The notes under the pieces were generated by a model. The model ran no database searches. It was given only the letters and a program-made list of their open reading frames with translations, and was not told where the DNA came from. This document shows, one piece after another, positions 37,801 to 49,898 of a stretch of DNA of 64,000 nucleotides; the stretch's first letter is position 1; each line of letters opens with the position of its first letter. The stretch lies in contig NC_092358.1 in NCBI RefSeq assembly GCF_030848805.1, positions 6,572,001-6,636,000 on the forward strand. The letters run 5' to 3'. A program made the translations under genes and the position numbers. The stretch is from Temnothorax longispinosus. Lineage: Eukaryota > Arthropoda > Insecta > Hymenoptera > Formicidae.

Positions 37801-38690
37801 TTTTGCAATTGTTTCTTCAATTAGCAATTATAGTCACATTATTCCATTATATTATGATTCTCTTGCATCATTGTATTTTTATTGTAGGTGATTTCATAAT
37901 CTCGACCATACCAGTACCGCTAAATAAGAAGATATGAGCATTTCAAGAAACTCGCCGACAGTTATTGATCCTTCTAAGTGTGTCTTAATTAATGACATCA
38001 ACAGGTTAAATAGATATATTATCAAAAGATATTTCACAATTCTCGCGATCATTTTATTGTCAGTTTAATCTTTCAAGTTAAAGCTTACGCTGACGACGTT
38101 AACAATAGACTGAGCGTGTAATTTATCGACAACCTGCGGATTCGTACTTCAGTAAGTCGTAGAGGACACGGTTTGCTTCGTGTCAATATTTCTCGAAGAT
38201 TGACGAACATCTCGTCGGTAAACATTTTCGCGAAGATTTGAAACGGTCGTGCAATTATTCTATACTTTCTGTAACACATATTTGTCCATGTTTATGATTA
38301 AATTTATCTTTCCTTTGTCTGCAAAATAAAGGACGTGGAATTTGAATGCGCGGCACAGTATAACTGCCACTCTCGCTTTTCTATATGTAGAAACAAAATC
38401 TGATATTGATTTTACAAGAAAAATTATATAGCGTTGACATGTAAATAAAATAAACTTTACAGAAATACAAACGTTGCTTTTAAAATAAATCATTTTTATT
38501 CGATTTAACCAATCTTTATTTTGCTCTTTTTAAATATTATATTTGTATTTAACATGCACTTTTACATAATTTACATAATTTTTCTATTTATTTATTACAA
38601 ATTTACTAAATTCAGCTAATCCACACTGCAACTTTCACTATAAAAATATTTAAATTTATTCGCCGATTGTTTAAAATAAGTGAGATAAGT
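34806..38690 (-). repeat. tandem repeat block A of decayed minus-strand exon modules
   Basis: The block is duplicated as 39878-43275 (offset about 5.07 kb at the left end and 4.59 kb at the right). Inside are several modules with, in minus-strand order, a segment encoding F-[KR]-[FC]-[RH]-[VI] (near 38345, 37475, 36650, 36040), a segment encoding EILTR (near 38185, 36570, 35640), and a donor-like GGTGAGT or GTAAGT (near 38090, 37783, 36992, 36212, 35553, 35271, 34893). Most frames are interrupted. No family was recognised; odorant receptor and other membrane protein origins were considered without support. Confidence 0.6.
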
Positions 38691-39372
38691 TTAATTTCTG
38701 TCTCTGTTATAATATGATATAAATTAACATAACAGCTGAATTGGCAAAATTCTCCAAGCACTGGGTATAAATATATAATATCATTTTAAGTAATATTTGC
38801 GTTGTATAATATCGCATCGTAGAAGGAGGAAAAAACCCCACATTTCGATTGTTATCGAAAAACTTGGATTTTAAATGTCAATAATATACACTGTGTACGC
38901 GGGTTTGACAACGAAATCTGCGATTCGGTTCTGTAAATTTCAAGATCCATTTCAGGTCCTGGAAGGCACCGAGAGATCTACAACAGCAATATGTTTCTTG
39001 AAAACTATAATTTGCCGATAAAATTTTTGCAAAGATCGTGTGTTAATTGTAGGATTATATTTACATTTACACTTAGTTGGAGATATTGGACGCGACATTT
39101 GAATACACATAATGCAATAATTGTGTCTTAAAGCTAATCAATATAATTAAATTCTGAAAATTATTTCCGTAACAGAATGAGCGAATTTGAGTTTAAACAA
39201 AATGATGCGTGCAAAGGGACAAATTCTTTCGATTAATATAATTAATCCCCAATTTTTAAACTTTTAAATGCAATTAGAATTTATCTCATCTCTAATCTAT
39301 CCTTATATATCCGCTACACCATTAGATGCAAACTGTACAAACTTATATGCAATTATTAACATTTCGTTTTCT

Positions 39373-39908
39373 ACCGTGTTTAATATTATGTCTCAAGTCA
39401 TGTAAATTGGAAAGTTGAATTAATAGCATATCATCAATAATGTTCGCGTTATTTATTACCGCATGATAATTATTTCATATTTTTAACAAATATATGCGAT
39501 TGATTGAAAGAAATATGATCGTTCACGTAAGCGAAGCCCGTTTCTTTTAAATATCAAAAAGCAAATTTTAAATATGTCTTACGATAATTGCTTTCTGATG
39601 CTATTCCCTCGTTACGAACATTATTCGACGCAGTCAATGAACCGTGTTTAATATTATGTCTCAAGTCATGTAAATTGGAAAGTTAAATTAATAGCATATC
39701 ATCAATAATGTTTGCGTTATTTATTACCGCATGATAATTATTTTGTATTTTTAACAAATATATGCGATTGATTGAAAGAAATATGATCGTTCACGTAAGC
39801 GAAGCCCGTTTCTTTTAAATATCAAAAAGCAAATTTTAAATATGTCTTACGATAATTGCTTTCCGATGCTATTCCCTCGTTACGAACATTATTCGACGCA
39901 GTCAATGA
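39373..39908. repeat. 268-bp perfect-period tandem duplication
   Basis: The segment starting ACCGTGTTTAATATTATG at 39373 recurs at 39641 with a period of 268 bp and only a few substitutions. The duplicated unit includes the junction with block B: the CGTTACGAACATTATTCG sequence that starts block B also appears truncated at about 39610-39640. The duplication therefore arose after block B was in place. Confidence 0.85.
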
Positions 39909-42900
39909 ACGCTCCGAGCTCCGAATTTCATTTTATGCATGAGGATATAAATTCGAGAGGAACTTACCAATTGCTCGGAAATTGTTTAACCCCATTCGAA
40001 TATTTCCGGTTATATCATTTTATTTGAATATGAATTTAGGTAACTTCAACTTGATGTGATCACTCAAATCAATTGGCAAAGGCATACCAAAACCAATGAT
40101 GCGTTAAAGTATTGAGTACGAAAGAGAAAAGTAACGATATCTAAAGTTTCTACTTCGTCATTTTCATCCACTTCGTTATCAGTCGCTTGGCTATTGCTTC
40201 AAATCATCAAGTAATTCAAACAAATGTTAACACTGTAACACATGACGTTAATAAAAATATTACTATAAATATTATATTCAACGAATGTTCGAAACTTCGT
40301 TCTGAGTATGAAAATATTAATTCAAGATTTACTTACGGCCACTTAGAGATATTCCAGTCCTTTTCACATATGGTTAGTTTTGTCTTATTTTAAAATCTAA
40401 TCTTCAATGTAAACAGACCATGTTCTTGCAAATAAATAAGTAATCAAATAATGCACAAGTGCGACAAGGTACATATATATGTAAAAATAAGAAAAATCTA
40501 TATATGTATCTGTAAAATGTCCATTTCGTGATTATTAATGATGTTAGCGCACAATTAACAGTACTCGCTAAGTGCACGACTGATTATCGTGATCAACGAC
40601 TTTTGGAGAGAGCTTGGACGACAAATACGATCTATTTCGTGTCAATATTTCTCAAAATATTTTATTGTCTCGCGACGGAATTTGGTCGTGTATACCTGTT
40701 TCCGCATTTATGTTTACATTTCTATTACTTCTATCACTTCTATTACTTCTATTCGCGGGAAAAAGTCGTTCATATATAAAATATGTCTATATATGTTTTC
40801 TTTCTCTTGTATAATCGCTGTTCGTATATACCAGAAAAATAATAAGAAGACTTAAAAAATAATTAAAAGAATAATTTTTATTTATTCTTTTGGCAAAAAA
40901 TAAAAGTTTAAAGAAATGAAAAAAAACTTGTTTATATATAATTATATATAATTATATATAATTATATATAAATATAAATAATCGTATATAAAATATGATT
41001 ATATATAATTATAGATTACATGTATAGAATATTGTATAATATTACTCCAATTTTACTTTTTGTAAAAAGAACAATGCAAAGTTATTTTTCTAATTATTTT
41101 TTTATGTACAAACTTTATATATACTTTTATATATACGAAGTATATATTACATATACAGATATTGTACAACGGAAAAAAAACATATATGAATATATTTTAT
41201 ATATATAAAATTTTATCCCGGATTTCTATTATTTCAGGACATCGAACACGAAATTCACGTGCGAGAATAAAAATGGCATATCTTCAAAAAATTTTCAGAG
41301 CTCCACATAATTTCTTTGATTTCGACATTTGATCAGCAGAATTATAACGGTTTGATGAAGTCAGTAAACAAATTAATAAATGAAATAAATTGCCGAGATA
41401 ATGTATAAAAATAATAGAAGATTCAACTCACCGGTCAGAGATTCTCTCAGAGACTTCTTTGCAATTCTGCTGTTACGCTTGTTTGCGAATGAAAATTGCA
41501 TAAGTTGAAACCAAAAATTCCACATTAGCAATAAAGAATACCATATTTAAAGCGTAATTGAATAATGGATCCTAGTAATTCGCATCCTAGTAACGTCCTA
41601 CATTTTATGTCCATAATAAATTCTATGTCCATAAAAAATTGAAGGAACTATATACGCCTCATATTCATATTATGTTAACATATAATGCGTATATACGATT
41701 TATCACCACAATCGATTATTCCATTGTACTAACTTCGAAGAGTTCTAGAAAACAAATTTGTTTCGCGTCAATATTTCTTATAAATTGGCGAGCAATTTGC
41801 GGATAAAAGTTTCGAATTATTCGGCGTACGATCATGCACGTTCATGTTTACGTTATTACTTTAGCTATACTGAACGCGAAATTCTGACTGCATGCAGCAA
41901 TTGTTTGCTGCATTTAAAGTCTGATAGAGAATGTGCCGATTTCCAAAAAAGAAACAAATTGATGTACATACATATCGAAACTGTAATTAGTGTACAAATG
42001 ATGAACGTGTCGAGACAAGATATCGCTATTAAAATAAATCTCACTTATTTCAATTAACTATAATCATTATTTTGGTACATAGTACAAGTCTTCAGACTTA
42101 CAAGTCTCGTCTTTAATCTTCTACTATTTTCTGTAATAAATTTCTTAGATACAATCAAAACACGTTTGAAATTTTTTCTCGTATAAGAAAGTATATCAAT
42201 TTTAAGATTCACTCACCGGTCATTTAAACATTTTTCCGAGATTTCTTCAGAATTGTTTTCACGTTATCTTGCTACATTAAAACCTACGTATTTCTCCGAA
42301 AACTTGATTATAATTTTAGAGGTACATTTTGTCAAAGCAATTATCATAAAAAAACTAATAGTATAATAAAAAAGATAAAATACAAGCACTGTATGAGCAT
42401 TTCAAGATACTCGCCGACAATCATTGATTCTTCTAAAGGTATCTTAAATAATGACATCCACAGGTCAAATAGATGTATGATAAAAACATATTCCACATAA
42501 CTGATCATTTTATTGTCAGTTTAATCTTTCAAGTTAAAGCTTACGCTGACGACGTTAACAATAGACTGAGCGTGTAATTTATCGACAACCTGCGGATTTG
42601 TACTTCAGTAAGTCGTAGAGGACACGGTTTGCTTCGTATCAATGGGTCCGTTCGCGTTGCTTGCACTTTTTGCACTCAGCATCTTCGCTTTCTCTCTCTC
42701 CAACGGCCGAATATATATTTATCTCATTTCAAGTGCAAAAATGTTTGGGTATTTCAAGCAACGCGAACAAGCCTAATATTTCTTGAAGATTGACGAACAC
42801 ATCTCGTCGGTAAACATTTTCGTGAAGATTTGAAACGGTCGTGCAATTATTCTATACTTTCTGTAACACATATTTGTCCACGTTTATGATTAAATTCATC

Positions 42901-43275
42901 TTTCCTTTGTCTGTAAAATAAAGGACGTAAAATTTGAATGCGCGGCACAGTATAACTGCCTCTCTCGCTTTTCTATATGTAGAAACAAAATCTGATATTG
43001 ATTTTACAAGAGAAATTATATAGCGTTGACATGTAAATAAAATAAACTTTACAGAAATACAAACGTTGCTTATAAAATAAATCATTTTTATTCGATTTAA
43101 CCAACCTTTATTTTGGTCTTTTTAAATATTATATTCGTATTTAACATGCACTTTTATATAATTTACATAATTTTTCTATTTATTTATTACAAATTTACTA
43201 AATTCAGCTAATCCACACTGCAACTTTCACTACAAAAATATTTAAATTTACTCACCGATCGTTTAAACTTGCGTG
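39878..43275 (-). repeat. tandem repeat block B
   Basis: Diverged copy of block A. Relative to A it lacks about 770 bp (A 37164-37934), has an extra AT-rich stretch near 40795-41000, and carries a 131-bp transposon insertion at 42644-42774. The shared modules include donor-like sites near 41430 and 42205 and the FKFHV-type segment near 42930. The open frames differ between the blocks, which argues against current selection for coding. Confidence 0.85.
42644..42774. mobile_element. 131-bp MITE with AAT target-site duplication
   Basis: The ends are GGGTCCGTTCGCGTTGCTTG and the complement of CAAGCAACGCGAACAAGCCT. AAT flanks both sides (42641-42643 and 42775-42777). Block A has the uninterrupted empty site (TCAATATTTCTC near 38184), which proves the boundaries. 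A 3-bp target duplication suggests PIF/Harbinger-type mobilisation. No ORF. Confidence 0.9.
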
Positions 43276-43299
43276 TATAAAATTAGCAGATTAAAATTC

Positions 43300-43860
43300 A
43301 CTTACCAATCGTTTCTAGTACTCCCGGATCCTCTTTGAGCATCTTCAATCCTATTTGTCATATCTATTCCCATATGTTTATTGTATTAAGTTAAACGAAA
43401 GAGGATTCGTTAATGGAAAAAAAACGGTGTTGTTCACGCCTTTAGCAATAACAATTAACACCGTACGTCCGGTTTACCATCCCAACTCGCGAACTCGAGC
43501 GAACTCTCTCGAGAGTCCTAGAGAACAGATACAACCTGCCTCGCATCAACGTTTCTTAGGCCGGCAATCCGCCCGCATTTGTATTTATAATATTTACATA
43601 TATTCATGTGACACTTAATGCTAAGTCTACAATGCGGTCGTAAAGTCGTGAGTCGTAAGAATTGACCAATCACAATCAAATTTGAGGAGAATAATCGACT
43701 GTGATTGGTCAATAGCTTACTGCTTACGTCTTACTGCATACTCTTGTTGCCATTGTTAGACGACGCTTACGAGACCCCCGCGGACATGAAATTCGAATGT
43801 ATTGTATACAGTGCACCAAATGCTTTCCGCGGAGCTCTCTATTACTCTGTAAGAAAAATT
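43300..43860 (-). repeat. last minus-strand array module
   Basis: A module homologous to those in blocks A and B: an acceptor-like TTTTTCTTACAG at about 43850, a segment encoding FEFHV followed by a donor-like GTAAGC near 43765, a segment homologous to the EILTR part near 43545, and a donor-like GTAAGTGAATT near 43310. It is interrupted by stops and by the 43626-43741 palindrome. Confidence 0.5.
43626..43741. mobile_element. small palindromic element with CCAAT-type arms
   Basis: TTGACCAATCACA near 43660 pairs with TGTGATTGGTCAA near 43699. The outer arms contain repeated GTCGTAAG / CTTAC-type segments. It is about 115 bp and non-coding. The arms happen to contain CCAAT boxes on both strands. 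It lies inside the last array module. Confidence 0.6.
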
Positions 43861-44122
43861 CAGAATTGCCAAATCATTGCGAATTAGTGAATATATAATT
43901 TAATATAAACTGTGAAACATGGGTGTCAATGTGAAAATAAATGTTCACGTTTATCTCGATTAATAATTTTTCTATCATCAGCCGAAGGCCTTTCGTCACC
44001 TATTAATGAACTACTAAATAGTCACTTATTAATAAACGTTATCAAAAACATTAAAGGACACAATGAAATTGTTTTCATAATTAATCTACGGCCTTTAATC
44101 ATGGTCACTCATTAATAAACTA

Positions 44123-44398
44123 TTACCAAAAACATGATAAAAAATTATTTTCATAATTAATTTTTGGGATAATACTTTTTTTACATCTGACATATTGCCA
44201 TATGTCTTGAAAATATGTACAAGCGGTTGTCAGAGCAACGAGTAGTAAAAGAACGAAACCAGCAGCCTTGCTCCTTTCCTGTCTATACGTGATATTGAAA
44301 ACGCATGATCTATCTTTATGTTTTATATCGAGGGTTTTGATTATAAGTTCACGATGTACTGTGAAATACCGTTGTGACAGAGTGCCATTTATAAACAT
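44123..44398 (-). other. ORF with one membrane segment upstream of the array
   Basis: A 91-residue ATG-initiated frame on the minus strand, starting MFINGTLSQRYF. It has a clear hydrophobic segment (AAGFVLLLLVALTTACTYF) preceded by a basic YRQERSK. It lies just upstream, in the transcription sense, of the decayed module array and may be a first exon of the same gene type. I could not join it in phase to the next module. No family was recognised. Confidence 0.35.
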
Positions 44399-44639
44399 AC
44401 TAAATAAATGCTATGAGAACAAAGAATGCTGGAAATCATATCGGAATTATCACGCGCCTTTTATCTTCAATCCGTCTAAACTGTCAGCATAGCTGTTTCA
44501 AAAATTTATTTAGCACAGTCTCTTCTGCATTATATCGTAGCTGTCATTTCTGCGTATGTATATATTTTTGCTTATACTAGTATTTTTAATCGTAAATTCG
44601 AAAATAACGAGAGAGACGCGATTAGTTGGGCGACTGGCG

Positions 44640-46642
44640 ATGAAGGGGAAGAGTGGCAAACTTGGAGGTGATGAATCCGAAGATAGGATCGACGTTGATA
44701 AACCACTTTGGAACCAGGACACGTATCTCGGAAGATGGATGCATTACGCCTTCATCACCGACTGCCGCACGATACTCGTGCCGGAGGACAAATTGTGGGA
44801 AGCAAAAAAGCTCTGCGAGGACTACAAGTAAGTTGTAATGATAAAGCTTTTTCTCTCTCTCTCCTTCTTTCTCTAAATTAATTTTTTCACAAATCTCTTC
44901 TCAAATCAATTTGTTAGCGTTTCAATTTTTAAAGAAATCAAGTTTATTGTAAGGATTATTTAAAAAAATAATACATAATTATTATATAATAATATAATAT
45001 GTCACATATTATATATAATAATTTATATAATACAATTATATATAATATGTAATATACATATATAACACATGATATAATTAATACAATTATATTAAATTAT
45101 ATAGTTATAATAATTTATGTTTAAAACGTTAATGTTTATTATTATTTATCGTTCGACTGTTATTCAGAGCCGGGAAGGAGCCGGAGGGCTTGCAAAGAAA
45201 GGACATAATCTACGCGAAGAAGCTCAAGGATAGCGCCTTCCATCCCGACAACGGCGAGCTCATGCACGTGATAGGGAGAATGTCCTTCCAGTTGCCTGGT
45301 TCCGTCGCCCTCACCGCTGCCATGTTGACCTTCTACAAGTTAACTTTCTAGACAAATAATAAATAACCGTCCCACGCGCACGAATTCCCCCGCGATCAAT
45401 CGATTCCCGTACGATTCTATTTCTATCGTGCACGATATTTCCTTCAGATCCGCCTTCGGCGTGATAGCCTGCCAGCTGGTTAATCAAGGCCTCAACGCAT
45501 TTGTCAATTACACTAATCGAAACGCGATGAGCGACGAGCCGCAGGACACCGACGTTATCCGGCAGGCGTTCGTGCTCGCCACCGCGGCGAGTTGCGCGGC
45601 CGCTTTGGGATTCAGAAAGCTGTTCTCCACCAGAGGCACTCTCTTTGCAGTTAATTCACTCTAAATCTAATTCCTCGTTCTTTCCCGAATTTCCTGTTTT
45701 ATTCATACGAACGTTTAAGAGACGTCATCAAACAATGTCTCAGTTTTCTTCTAATCTTAAGAAAATGACAACTAATAAAATTCTATAAAACCGTAAATCT
45801 AATATAATTCGCGATCTCAAGACTTTCGATTATTTTACTTGTCATTTTTTAAGTATTTGGATTTCTTTTTCTTTTTAAATAACGGAAAATTAATTGTAAC
45901 AACGCAAAGAGGAACGCAAGATCGATGAGGGTTCAAGAGATTGTCTTCTTCATCGCAGAGATTCGCTCCGTTTTGCGCGGTGGCTGCCGGCAACATGGTA
46001 AATCTCCCCATCATGCGGCAACGGGAGATCGAACGGGGTATTCCCATATTCGTCAAGAACGGTGACGAGGTGTGCATCATGAAGTCGCAGGTGGCCGCCG
46101 TCAAGGGTATCTCCGAGTGCATCTTCACAAGGATAATAATGGCCGCGCCCGGAATGCTGATGATCCCGATCATCACGCAACGCATGCGATCGTATTGCTT
46201 CTACCAAGTTCGTCCGTGGATCACATTTCCCGTCGAAATTGGCTTATGCACGCTCTGGTAAGTCTCACAGCGTGTTTACGTAAATTGATATTGCGCAATC
46301 CCGCACAAATGACGCAAGTGTTGATAAGAAAAATCTCTGGCGCAAGTATAATTAACAAATGTCCCTTTTTCTCCTTAGCTTGCTGGTCATGATCCCTTCG
46401 GCGCTCGCCATTTTTCCGCAGAGAAAGTAAGAGTTTAAATTAATTCTGAATACTTTTGAATAAAAGAATTAATTCTTTTTTAAATAAGGAATGTATTAAA
46501 TAAAGACAGCAACATGTTTTTCCTATTAAGCTCGATGACACCGGAAATGTTAAAAATATGTCCGGAGGAGTACGAAATATTTCGAGAGAAAATGGGTCAG
46601 CGCAAACATCCGGATAAAGTTTATTATAACAAGGGATTGTAG
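44640..46642 (+). CDS. divergent sideroflexin (SFXN family)
   Basis: Six exons (44640-44827, 45168-45338, 45448-45649, 45959-46257, 46379-46426, 46510-46642) join in phase, giving 346 residues. Sideroflexins are multi-pass inner mitochondrial membrane carriers; SFXN1/3 carry serine. Family hallmarks are DKPLWNQDTYLGRW near the start, SAFHPDNGELMHVIGRMSF, LNAFVNYTNRNA, RFAPFCAVAAGN, and the C-terminal YYNKGL. It diverges from the neighbouring SFXN2-like gene at normally constant sites: FWQWVNQ becomes IACQLVNQ, and the PPLVGR motif is replaced by RGTLFAR. The ATG at 44640 is preceded by a longer open frame to 44556, so the start is uncertain by up to 28 codons. The exon 6 acceptor (AAAGACAG) lacks a pyrimidine tract. 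Confidence 0.85.
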
Positions 46643-47538
46643 TCAGTATAAATAAAAATAAATTTATATTCTGTTTCGTATTGTACAAATATAAACGTAT
46701 TATTAGACTTTCCATTCGATCTGTGAAGTTTTTGAATTCCCGAAATATGAAATTATATAGGAATTGTTAAAGCTGCATAGAAAATGCTAATATTCAATTA
46801 TCGAACAAAATTTATTGATGCAATCGTGATGTTACTATATCTATCATTAATTATATATGTAGCAAAGAGTTTCTTATTGTATCTATATGTGGCAGCATTT
46901 TTACCTTTGACATCAGGCATCACAAAATTCAATAATATTAATAACATTAAGTAATTACAGTGCTTAAGTAAATATTGCATTTAAAACATGCGAAACTTAT
47001 AAATTAATGTTAAAACGCCTGACACAGGAACAATGAAGCACTTATTTATATAAATAAAATTATTGCTACAATTTGTAATTATGCGTCAGTAAAACACCAA
47101 TGTCAACGTTTCATCCTTTACTAATCTATTGTTTCTATTGCATTGTGGCTAAAGACACTTCTCTCTTATTGTAAGATATTTTAGCATGTGCCGACGTAAT
47201 TTTATTTTGTCACCCTGCGGATATTACGTCTTGTGTCTAAATCCTAATTTAAAATTGACTAAACGTTAATTAAAATATTATTAATATACGACATTACCTC
47301 AAATCATAAGAAAAAGCTGTGCGTAAATTTTTAACAACAAATTAAAAAAATTCCTATTATAATAATTGACTCTAACTTAATAAGTTATATTAATATTAAT
47401 TTCGAGTTTGTTTCTGATCCAGCAGAAGAGTTTACCATCACGGTGTCACTTGAAACAACGATATTTTTATATAAAGGATAGAATAATAACACTTATTTAC
47501 GTTTTTAATTTCATAGAACTAGAACTTTTCTCATAACA
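46643..47538. other. intergenic between converging sideroflexin genes
   Basis: About 0.9 kb of AT-rich sequence holding the 3' flanks of both genes. No exon or repeat structure was recognised. Confidence 0.5.
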
Positions 47539-49898
47539 TTATAACCCCTTGTTAAAATATAAATACGTCGGCAGTTTGCCTTCGCAATTCTTTTGTAGTA
47601 ACTCGTAGTTTTCCGGCTCCCAGCGCTGCAAGGTAGTCGTTTTGAAGGAGCTACAAAACGCATCGCATAATAAATTAAAAATAAAATATAGAAAGAAGAG
47701 TTTTCAAATGTAGAATATAGAAAGCATTATTTACCACATTTGTGGAAATAGCGCACACGCCGTCGGCACCATAAACGTCAGCCTGTTTGACACAAAATTC
47801 ACACAATAATTAATGTAACAATTTAACGGCAACGATAAGACAGGCAAAAATAAAATAAAAAAGGGTGTGATACTCACGAAATTCCACACATCATAATTTG
47901 TATCGGCGCGTGCAGTGGTTTGATTCTCTGCATCCACGCGTATTTCTCCAATCTTTCCATTATGGGCGGTAGGATAACTGCGGAAATTAATTATCGTTTT
48001 AATTAACTAGATGTAATGCTGCAAATAAATTCGTAGAAAATTTTAATAAGTAATTTAAATTGAGATGTTTAATCGATTTTTCAATACATACGCATGCCGG
48101 GTGCGCACATGACGATTCTCGAAATGACGACTTGACTGATGCCTTTCACAGCCGCGAACTGAAAACATTTAACAACGGTTACCAAAAAATTCTAATATGT
48201 TTAGCGTAAAGTTTAATAAGATTTACAACGACACCGTACTCCAAAATTTTAATATTATCTCATCTTGCAAATTTAATTTGATAAGATATATATAAATTAA
48301 TCTTTATGTGCGTGTAAAATTGAGCAAATTTATTCGCCAGCTATAGATAATGTATACCTTCGATTTTGTAAGTTTCCTGCCGTCCTCGTCAACGAGATCC
48401 ACGCCGTTCACAATTTCATTCTGTCTCATTAGAGGGATATTAGCGCAATTAGCGGCCGCCACTGCGGCGAACGGAACGTACCTCTGAAATAAGTTTTTTA
48501 TCTCTTGTATTCAGTAATCTAGGCTTCCAACAATTCGAGACGAATCTCGGATAATTTATTTTAAATTATATACAGGGTGCTCCAAAAATAGAAGCTCTAA
48601 TATGATCAATCTTCTTACAAATTAAAATAAACTACGTCAATTTCGTCAAAATGGAAGGTTCGTTAGTTATTGATGTAACTTCTGGGACACTCTGCGTGAT
48701 TTCTAAATTGCTCTTGCAAAACTTACAGCCATTAAAAGGCTCGCGCGTTTCTCCCAATACGATTTGCATCCTATCGCAGTTATCATCGCCGCGACAGTAG
48801 CACTAATGTAAGCTACACCTAGCTGATTGGTCGTTACAGGACTGTTAGCATTCCTGTTGGTGTAATTGACGAGCGCATTGAAAGACTGGTTGACCCATTG
48901 CCAAAAAACTACCGCTTGAGTTGTCCTAGATCGAATCAACATAATTAGTACATAGTGTGTTAAAAAAGAAGCAATATAACATGTTTTTGATCATGCGAAA
49001 AGTTCTTGAAACGAAGAATAAAATCATAGGAGCTCGATTTACAAAAACATAATATTTTATTAAAATTTTATTAAAATAATTAATAAAATTTTATTAAAAT
49101 TTATAAATAAATAAAATCAATATTTTTTTTACTTGGTTGCCGAAACGTTTTTGGTTTCTTCAAAATGTCGATATGATCAAACGAAAGAATCTCCAATGAC
49201 CGTGGCACGAAAAAGGGATCGAATTTCCAATGAAAAATTGAGTTCTGCAGAATACCTGTAAAATTGAAGCATAGCGCCGGTAATGGCCATTCCTCCCGGC
49301 ACCTGGAAGGACATTCTGCCGAAGACATTCTGCAGATCGCCGGTGTCGGGATGAAAGGCGGATTCGTACAGCTTCCTCGCATAGATGATTTGCTCTCTGG
49401 TAGTATCGGCTGGCTCTTTGCCAATTCTATAATGTACAAGAGGCGAAGATTTTCAAGCGATTCGAGAATACAAAGTCGAATGCATACAGCGTCCCATTGG
49501 CCGCATTATTATTCCCAATAACAAATTTTAATTCAAAGGAAACTTAGGTTGAACACAAATGTATTGACATTTCCAACTGGTTCAAGAATTGATAAATATA
49601 TTAAATATATATATATAACAGACAGAAATATTCGATATTATTGACAGTGCTAAAAGTTTTCGAACTGACCAATACTCGTCTCGAATCTACTATAAAACAA
49701 AAAAGAAATTTCACGAAATTGCGTGACGTATATTTCCTATCACCTGTACTGCTCGCACAACTTCTTAGCAGCTAACAGCTCCGATTCTGATTTGACGCAG
49801 GTGCGGAAGTCGGTCATCCACGCGAAGTATTTCCACCGTCCCACGAAGGTGTTTTGATCCCACAAGGGTTTGTCCAGGTCCATTCTCTCATTCGTCAT
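47539..49898 (-). CDS. SFXN2: sideroflexin-2
   Basis: Eight minus-strand exons (49898-49744, 49426-49256, 48925-48727, 48483-48358, 48158-48092, 47977-47878, 47782-47735, 47650-47539) join in phase, giving 325 residues, the normal family size. The product is an inner mitochondrial membrane transporter linked to one-carbon, iron and haem metabolism. Motifs are MDLDKPLWDQNTFVGRW, SAFHPDTGDLQNVFGRMSF, AVVFWQWVNQSFNALVNYT, RYVPFAAVAAANCANIPLM, VVISRIVMCAPGM, IMERLEKYAWMQR and the terminal FNKGL. The FWQWVNQSFNALVNYTNRNA and MERLEK segments place it with SFXN2 rather than SFXN1/3. Intron 3 holds a small transposon-like fragment near 48575-48694. The 5' end faces a 3.3 kb non-coding region. Confidence 0.93.
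48575..48694. mobile_element. short element with CAGGGTG/CAGAGTG ends in SFXN2 intron
   Basis: The left end ACAGGGTGCTCCAAAAAT and the complement of the right end (CAGAGTGTCCCAGAAGT) form imperfect terminal inverted repeats of about 17 bp. It is about 120 bp and non-coding. A related CAGAGTGTCTCAAAGTG occurs at about 50111. It fits a decayed non-autonomous DNA element. Confidence 0.5.

Noticed and set aside
34746..40027. Plus-strand frames with a shared APSSEFH segment in blocks A and B
   Set aside because: They are conserved only because the DNA is duplicated; the frames are short and the splice-like signals are on the other strand.
33150..43860. Odorant or gustatory receptor gene cluster
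   Set aside because: A tandem array of short exons with hydrophobic stretches suggested chemoreceptors, but no seven-membrane frame or receptor C-terminal motif could be assembled.
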